A stretch of DNA of 64,000 nt from Sipunculus nudus. Lineage: Eukaryota > Annelida > Sipuncula > Golfingiida > Sipunculidae. Location: contig CM049307.1 in NCBI GenBank assembly GCA_026874595.1, forward strand, positions 53,980,370 to 54,044,369, read 5' to 3'. Position 1 is the first letter of the stretch. Each line of letters opens with the position of its first letter. A program made the translations under genes and the position numbers. The notes under the pieces were generated by a model. It was not told the origin of the DNA and searched no databases. It saw only the letters and a list, made by a program, of their open reading frames with translations. This document shows, piece by piece, positions 58,736 through 64,000 of this stretch.

Positions 58736-59605
58736 TTACAGAATATAGGTCACACTGACCTAATTTCGATTATCCAAGAAGATTGAACTCCCAGGATGTT
58801 AAGTAAGACATTTCTAAGTTATGAATTGTGCCCGTTCGATTTTCATAGTGTTCAAATCATATTTTCCCCCTACAAAACTTGCAGAATACAAGTCACAAAG
58901 ACCTAATCTAAGGTTTCAAAGGAACCTTCATCAGTAACCCCTGGATTTCAAGTACGAAGGTTCTAGGTCCAACGGTTAAACGATTTGTGCCCGGATTTAC
59001 AAGGTGCCAAAAATACAGGTTAATTGGTCAATATTCACAGCAACCTCATGTGATTGCACAATTAAGATTCAGGACCTCCCTCGATCCCGAATCAGAAACT
59101 CCTATTTGTTATCATTTCTGCTCATCCGATTGTCTCGGTGATTAAATATTGCCTCCATCCCAATTCTCGGAGAATAGTGGTCACTGTGACACACGTTCAA
59201 GTACCCAAGGAGACCTCAACAGTCCCTTTCTGGATTTTACGCGATTTCCTGTAAAACGGTTACTGTAAATACAATTTGTGCCGGTCTGACTTTCAGGGTG
59301 CTCAAATCATGCTTTTTTACACCAGACCTCGCGGATTATATGTCTTTTGTCAAATGGTTACAATTTCTGCGCAGTTGACTTTCTGTGTACTCAAACCATG
59401 CTTCTTCCCATAGTTCACAGAATATAGATATCAGTGACCTAAATTCAGGTTAAGAGATTAGAAAAGGACCAGGTACCTGGATGTTTAGAAAAAAAAAGGT
59501 TCTGGGTTGATTCAACGGTTACCGATAAAACGGTGCCCTGTAAACGGACGACTATGTGGAAAAAGATGGATAAAGGGTGATCGTTATAGCATCATATCAC
59601 TTAAA
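58736..59605 (-). repeat. TTTTAGCTCAGCTGAC-family repeat, decayed minus-strand copy
   Basis: It carries reverse-complement landmarks of the family several times: GAATATAGGTCACACTGACC (58742), AAGGTTCTAGGTCCAACGGT (58956), AATTTGTGCC, and a right end GATAAAGGGTGATCGTTATAGC that is the complement of the head. Monomers are shorter and more diverged than at 44897. Confidence 0.65.
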
Positions 59606-60704
59606 GAGTAAGCGGAGCTTAAAATTGTTTCTTAGCCAATCTTAACGAAAGTTTCAATGATATTCTTTGGTAACATTTCATATTTTTGTTTTTGATAACA
59701 TTACGTCATTTTCACAAAACCTGGGTCCAGTGCGAATATATTTAGGATAAAACAATATAAATAAGACCAAGACGGACAAAACATTCGGAAAGCCAAAACC
59801 ATTTTAGTCCAGATCTATAGTGCACTGGTTAATATTCTGCTATATTTTCCCTTCGTTTTAATTGGTGTATACACTTGCAGAAGAGCAATACGTCATGTCT
59901 TTTAAAACTTTACCGGACAAAATCGCCCAAATGGTGTTTACGACCTAAAAAGACTGAAACCTCGTGTAAATGCTTTAGCGCATGCATTCTGGACGGAGAT
60001 CTTTGTTAACGATTCTAAAAGGTGAATAACGTCTTCAACAACCAGAAGCTTCATTTCAGCCCCATGGTTAGGCGACTTTATTTAAATTTTAAACTACACC
60101 AAAATAAGGCAAAAGCACATTTTTCATCAGACAAATGTATTTTAGGGGTTCTTTGAGCAACCCCGTGAACTAAGTACGGCTCATTTGCAGTTTAAAAGTT
60201 TTCATTTAAAATTAGTGGCCTTTTCAAAGGATCTAAGGTACACGAATAATCGATTTTAAAGACGATTCCTGAATATACATTTTATTTGAATATATATTTA
60301 TAAAAAATCATGTATGAAAATCACCTGACAAGTAATGATTACCCTTTTGATTACGGTATGCAGTTACAACTTAAAACAGTACCATTCAAATTTTTATATC
60401 TCTTAAAATACAAACATAAGTGTCTCTGCTCAATCGACAAAATATAGAACTTACAAATCTATATAAAGTCTTTAGAATTCAGTTGATAAAAGAAAAATTA
60501 TGATAAATGAAACAAAAGTGTATGGAAATTATTCAGTCAGTGCTTTCACCGAAAGTCAATAATGGCAACATTTCTTTCGTATACATATTCCACTGGAAAA
60601 AATAATACAAACAAATATGCGTGTAATTATATGATAATTGATATATGGAATTTTAGTACAAACAGTTTCACATAAGTTCAGCACTCTCTTATCCATGGAT
60701 TCCA
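59606..60704. other. Intergenic stretch, no gene seen
   Basis: AT-rich with no supportable gene. Complementary AATAAA signals (TTTATT on this strand) near 60070 and 60284 could serve a minus-strand transcript from the region to the right. Confidence 0.4.
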
Positions 60705-60995
60705 TCATGAATAATAAGACAGCTTTGGTCTAAAAAGTCGACTCCGTATAATAACACAATATTTTCTTTCATAGAACATGGGATCCAAATAGTGATCTTC
60801 CAAAACTGTGTTATCGATATTCCTTTTACGGATGTGTTTACCATGGTCATATAGCCAGGCGCTTAACGTGTTTGTTCTGTGCTTGTACCTTAAAATAATA
60901 ACTTCCATATCTCTGATAAACTCGAGTGTCTGTAAAAGAGCTATGTAACAAGGCGTTTTAACGTATACATCACACAGGTACTTGTGGTTAGCAAT
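60705..60995 (-). other. Open frame with a possible ankyrin-repeat-like segment
   Basis: The minus strand is open for 96 codons between a TAG at 60996-60998 and the stop at 60705. The upstream TAG is itself part of a CGTAG that could be a splice acceptor. The N-terminal part reads YVKTPCYIALLQTLEFIRDM, which has the spacing of an ankyrin repeat (xTPLxxAxxxxxxxxVxxL), and a later part has YERKYCVIIRSRLF. The remainder is Arg- and Tyr-rich. This may be a diverged ankyrin/SOCS-type exon, a gene remnant or chance. Recognition is weak. Confidence 0.27.
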
Positions 60996-61548
60996 CTACG
61001 TGCATCCATTGGCTGCAGGTTGGTGCTTGATGCAGTTTCAATATAAAGGTTCCCATTCAAACAATAAAACTCTATTCAATACATGAAGGTAACAAAAATA
61101 GACCCAATATTTAACATGAGACAGCGATGCCAATAAACAATAATAATACATAATACTTATGATACTTAAAAATTATCAGGGCATGCGCAGTATGGCATTT
61201 ATAAACATATAAGAGCATGCTAAAGACATATTAACATGCAAGTAATTAGAAATTTAACTGAGCATGCGTGGCATGGCATATGAACAAAAACATAACAGTT
61301 AACTAATGAGACAATGTCGTGTAAGACTACAGGACAGTGTAGCGGAAAACATAACACGAGTAAAATAACACATGGCAAAAATGAAATGGCACAACCATAT
61401 TATCATGATGTGATGGATCCTGTATAATGCTGCTGGTATGGTTATTGTTAGCTACTGCATATTGATGGTAGTTACAATTGGCAATTAATTAAATGACGTG
61501 CACGGTGGTATAGGCAATGTGCTAAATAAAGATAAGACTTGACACACT
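60996..61548. other. Intergenic or 3' UTR-like stretch
   Basis: AT-rich. GGGCATGCGCAGTATGGCAT (61180) and GAGCATGCGTGGCATGGCAT (61259) form a short diverged direct repeat, with AGAGCATGC between them. No gene is recognised. Confidence 0.4.
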
Positions 61549-61583
61549 TCATTTTTCAACTGTTGCATATATTCCTGTTCCAG
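61549..61583 (-). CDS. Possible 3' terminal exon of a minus-strand gene
   Basis: On the minus strand a strong acceptor (CTGTTCTCTTTTATTTCAG) ends just before 61583. Read in phase 1, the next bases give GTGIYATVEK and then TGA at 61549-61551. In phase 0 they stay open for 32 codons (LEQEYMQQLKNEVCQVLS and on). Either could be the end of a gene whose upstream exons lie to the right, perhaps beyond the window. No partner exon with a matching phase was identified, so this rests on the acceptor alone. Confidence 0.25.
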
Positions 61584-61589
61584 CTGAAA

Positions 61590-62230
61590 TAAAAGAGAAC
61601 AGAAGACATATTATAACATGAAAAGCCTGTTACAACAGTACTGCTAAAATCATTTATTCTTCCATTTGTTACATCTTATGGCGCGATCTCTTGAAAGGGA
61701 AACGAGGAATATTTTCTTACAAGACAACAGCCTTCTTCTGAATCAAACGCTTTTACACAATGATTTTAATTACATATATTTATTTTATTCACAAAGCACG
61801 TGGCAAAAAAAAGCAAAGGCAAAACACACAGCAAACAAAGACAAAAGAAAGCACATGGAAAAGAGAACAAGCCAAAACACAGAGAAAAAGAAAGCACATG
61901 ACAAAGAAAAAGGACAAAACTTCATATTAATACATGACAAAGCAAACAAACACAGAACCCACATTTGTTCTAAAAGAAGCAGTAAAAAACTTATTCCATC
62001 GGGATGCAGCTAATTCCAAGGAAATCTTTTTGTACTGTTATACCGAAATGTGACAAGCCATATTTGACCAGCAACCAAATACGGAATGAAATAATCCATT
62101 ATTATATGTAGCGTCATATTCATTTTAGCCTGACGCTTATTTTGCTTAAACTACAGACTAACACAGTTACACACGAATAAACAGGTCGGCTGCTTATGTT
62201 TTCATTCTCATCCCTTTCATAAAAAAAGTT
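61590..62230. other. Stretch with a lysine-rich frame, no supported gene
   Basis: The plus-strand frame at 61666-62013 owes its length to an A-rich, AAAGCACA-like imperfect repeat (about 61790-61930) encoding Lys, Ala, Thr and His. I treat it as simple sequence. Confidence 0.4.
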
Positions 62231-62432
62231 TTCACCCCGACTTGGGTAAAGCGCTTTTGCCCAATCGGTTTCGATCCATGTTGTGCGTTCACACGGGCAT
62301 TACACCAATGCATCAGGCGTAAATGGGAAATAACGGTTTGAAAACGCTTTGGTTTGTTTGGCGAACGCTCTATGTGGATTCAAAACGGTATTAAACCGGT
62401 TTGAATTTGCCGTGCGAAAATTGTATCTGAAG
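62231..62432. repeat. Probable foldback element
   Basis: TTTTGCCCAATCGGTTTCGA, TCC and GTTGTGCGTTC on the left pair, imperfectly, with GAACGCTC...GGATTCAAAACGGTATTAAAC and CGGTTTGAATTTGCC on the right. It is CpG-rich against an AT-rich background. Confidence 0.4.
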
Positions 62433-62850
62433 GAGACCACCGCTATAAAAAGCTCCTTTGTTTACTTATGTGGCCAGTGTCCTTGAATAACAGCTTTGGA
62501 TTCTGGCTTTAACGTGTCATGGAATACACGACTAATTTATCAGATAATATACTTGTATATTATTTAAGGACTTTGTAGATTTTGTTCACTAGCGTGTTTC
62601 TGATAAGTTCTCGGTCTCTTATTTACAGTTCTTGGTTTCGGACGGAAATAACTTTACAGACCCCGGGTGGAGGTACAGATAAATAATACTTCAAAGCAGA
62701 TGAATCACAAATGAACCAATATAAAATTTTGTTAAACCAACACATTGTAACATAATAGCTGCACTTTTAATCCCAGGCATGGATTTTTTGCAGCTTCAAA
62801 TTGTCTGATAACCTTTCATTTTACCCTTTTCGACAACCACTTCAAATTTG

Positions 62851-63021
62851 TCATGACTTGAGTATATTATCTCGCAGATCCCGCATAAAATTGTCTGGCC
62901 ATTGAAATTCATTTATTAGTTGGTCTTGCATATAATTTTTCATTTTCTCTGATATCTGCATCCAAACTGGCTGTGTTTTATATAAACCATCTTCATTTTG
63001 TACCCAATGACCCAAATACTT
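62851..63021 (-). other. Coding-like short open frame, unrecognised
   Basis: The minus strand is open for 56 codons between stops with protein-like composition (KYLGHWVQNEDGLYKTQPVW, then MQISEKMKNYMQDQLINEFQ, ending LRDNILKS). It has Trp, Met and Gln in unusual numbers for chance AT-rich sequence. It could be a remnant of a transposon or gene exon. No family is recognised. Confidence 0.22.
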
Positions 63022-64000
63022 TTATCATGTTAAGAACTCTTTAAGAACGAGTTTTATAGTTTGCATCTTTGGCTGAATAAACAAAGTTACTGGTTTGCAA
63101 ACTTTAAATATTTTAATAAAATATTTTATGAAACTATCATCCTACAGGCAAAGCTCCTTGTCCATATGAGCTGCCTATCCGCTCTTGTGAATGTGAGGTT
63201 TTCGAGGGGAAAAATAAATAAATACACATGCAGAGTGGATAAAGCAAATGTAGCACATACTCTAAATGTCAATCATACAACAAAAAGAGTAGTTCTGTCA
63301 TTGGGCCCTGAAGTGCATAATTTCTCTTCTGGCAACTATAATCAATATCTACGGTTTACCATACGACTAGTATTAGTAACTATGGTTATCAAAAATAACA
63401 GGCTGGTACATCGGCAGTTCTAATATATAAAAATATCCGGATTAAGCAGCACTTACAAGAATTTGTATCACTGAGTTTCGTGCGTTTAGTGTGTGAGGTC
63501 CTCAAGGCAGGTTCTATACACGTCAGTATCAATAACATGTTAATAAACATGCAATAAAACCTTACAACATGCAGTTGATCATTCTGATATATTTAAGAAT
63601 GTGTCCCGGCTACATGCAAACGCCGTTAGTTACAAATGCTGGGTTTTAGTAAACAGATATATTTGGTAAGCTAAGCTGGGGTTTTTCTTGTAGTCCCTGA
63701 TATAACATGTTATGCAAGCAGATGGATTGATGGACGGATGAACAGACAAGATTTTTGTAGCGCCCCTACCCCCTTATGGAAGGGGATAAAAAACAGCAAA
63801 CGCAAAGGAGAAGATTTTACTTCAGATAAAACCGTAGTTATTCCTACAGTCACTTTTACTTCGTCAATGGTAAGGAAAAAGATTGTACAGATAGGGTTCA
63901 AAGGCAGGTTAATATCAATGCGAACTGTATACAGTGTTTAGCTAAAGCTACTTAATCATATGCAGCAACATTACCAGGCATTTTAATTACTCTATCACCA
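63022..64000. other. Right edge, no supported gene
   Basis: The plus-strand frame at 63061-63423 (120 codons) has no recognisable domain, no splice partner and AT-driven composition. Nothing else is recognised to the window edge. Confidence 0.35.

Noticed and set aside
61666..62013. Lysine-rich 115-codon frame
   Set aside because: It is encoded by imperfect A-rich simple repeats.

Overview
The window is nuclear DNA of an animal, most probably a mollusc and perhaps a bivalve. It is AT-rich, has intron-split coding sequence with canonical GT/AG borders, and carries many microsatellites. It also holds several dispersed-repeat families of a type common in mollusc genomes: elements starting TTTTAGCTCAGCTGAC, decayed LINE 3' ends, tRNA-headed SINE-like units and poly-G/poly-C foldback elements. 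There is no operon structure, no rRNA and no CRISPR. The species cannot be fixed from the sequence alone.

Layout. 1-16.7 kb is gene-poor and repeat-rich. It holds a minus-strand tandem-monomer repeat (about 113-1101), a related repeat pair (6.73-7.21 and 8.04-8.36 kb), a 42-bp minisatellite of about 34 units (9582-11010), poly-G foldback elements and an 84-nt hairpin (12287-12370). 16.7-17.1 kb is CpG-dense and is the likely promoter. 17171-55551 is one plus-strand gene that I reconstruct from splice sites and phase. Its exons are: signal peptide (17171-17243), a 27-kb intron, transmembrane (44231-44345), and cytoplasmic-tail exons (46972-47225, 48874-48954, 49361-49449, 49869-50805, 51846-51923), then a 3' end with competing options (54527-54573 and/or 55443-55551). 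A polyadenylation signal lies at 56807. The 27-kb intron contains three non-LTR retrotransposon fragments and a hAT-like element (33250-34738) nested inside a pogo/Tigger-like MITE (33126-34788). 56.8-64 kb has no firm gene, but three minus-strand stretches look coding: a cysteine-containing frame (57010-57342), a frame reminiscent of an ankyrin repeat (60705-60995) and a possible terminal exon (61549-61583).

How it works together. The reconstructed protein (about 544-592 residues) is a type I single-pass membrane protein. It has a signal peptide, an ectodomain of only about eight residues, one transmembrane helix and a long disordered-looking cytoplasmic tail. The tail has a basic juxtamembrane segment, proline-rich stretches and many tyrosine motifs (YxxL, YxxP, YxxQ). 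I recognise no named family. By architecture it resembles a membrane-anchored docking or adaptor protein more than a ligand-binding receptor; that is inference. The rest of the window is mostly transposable-element sediment.
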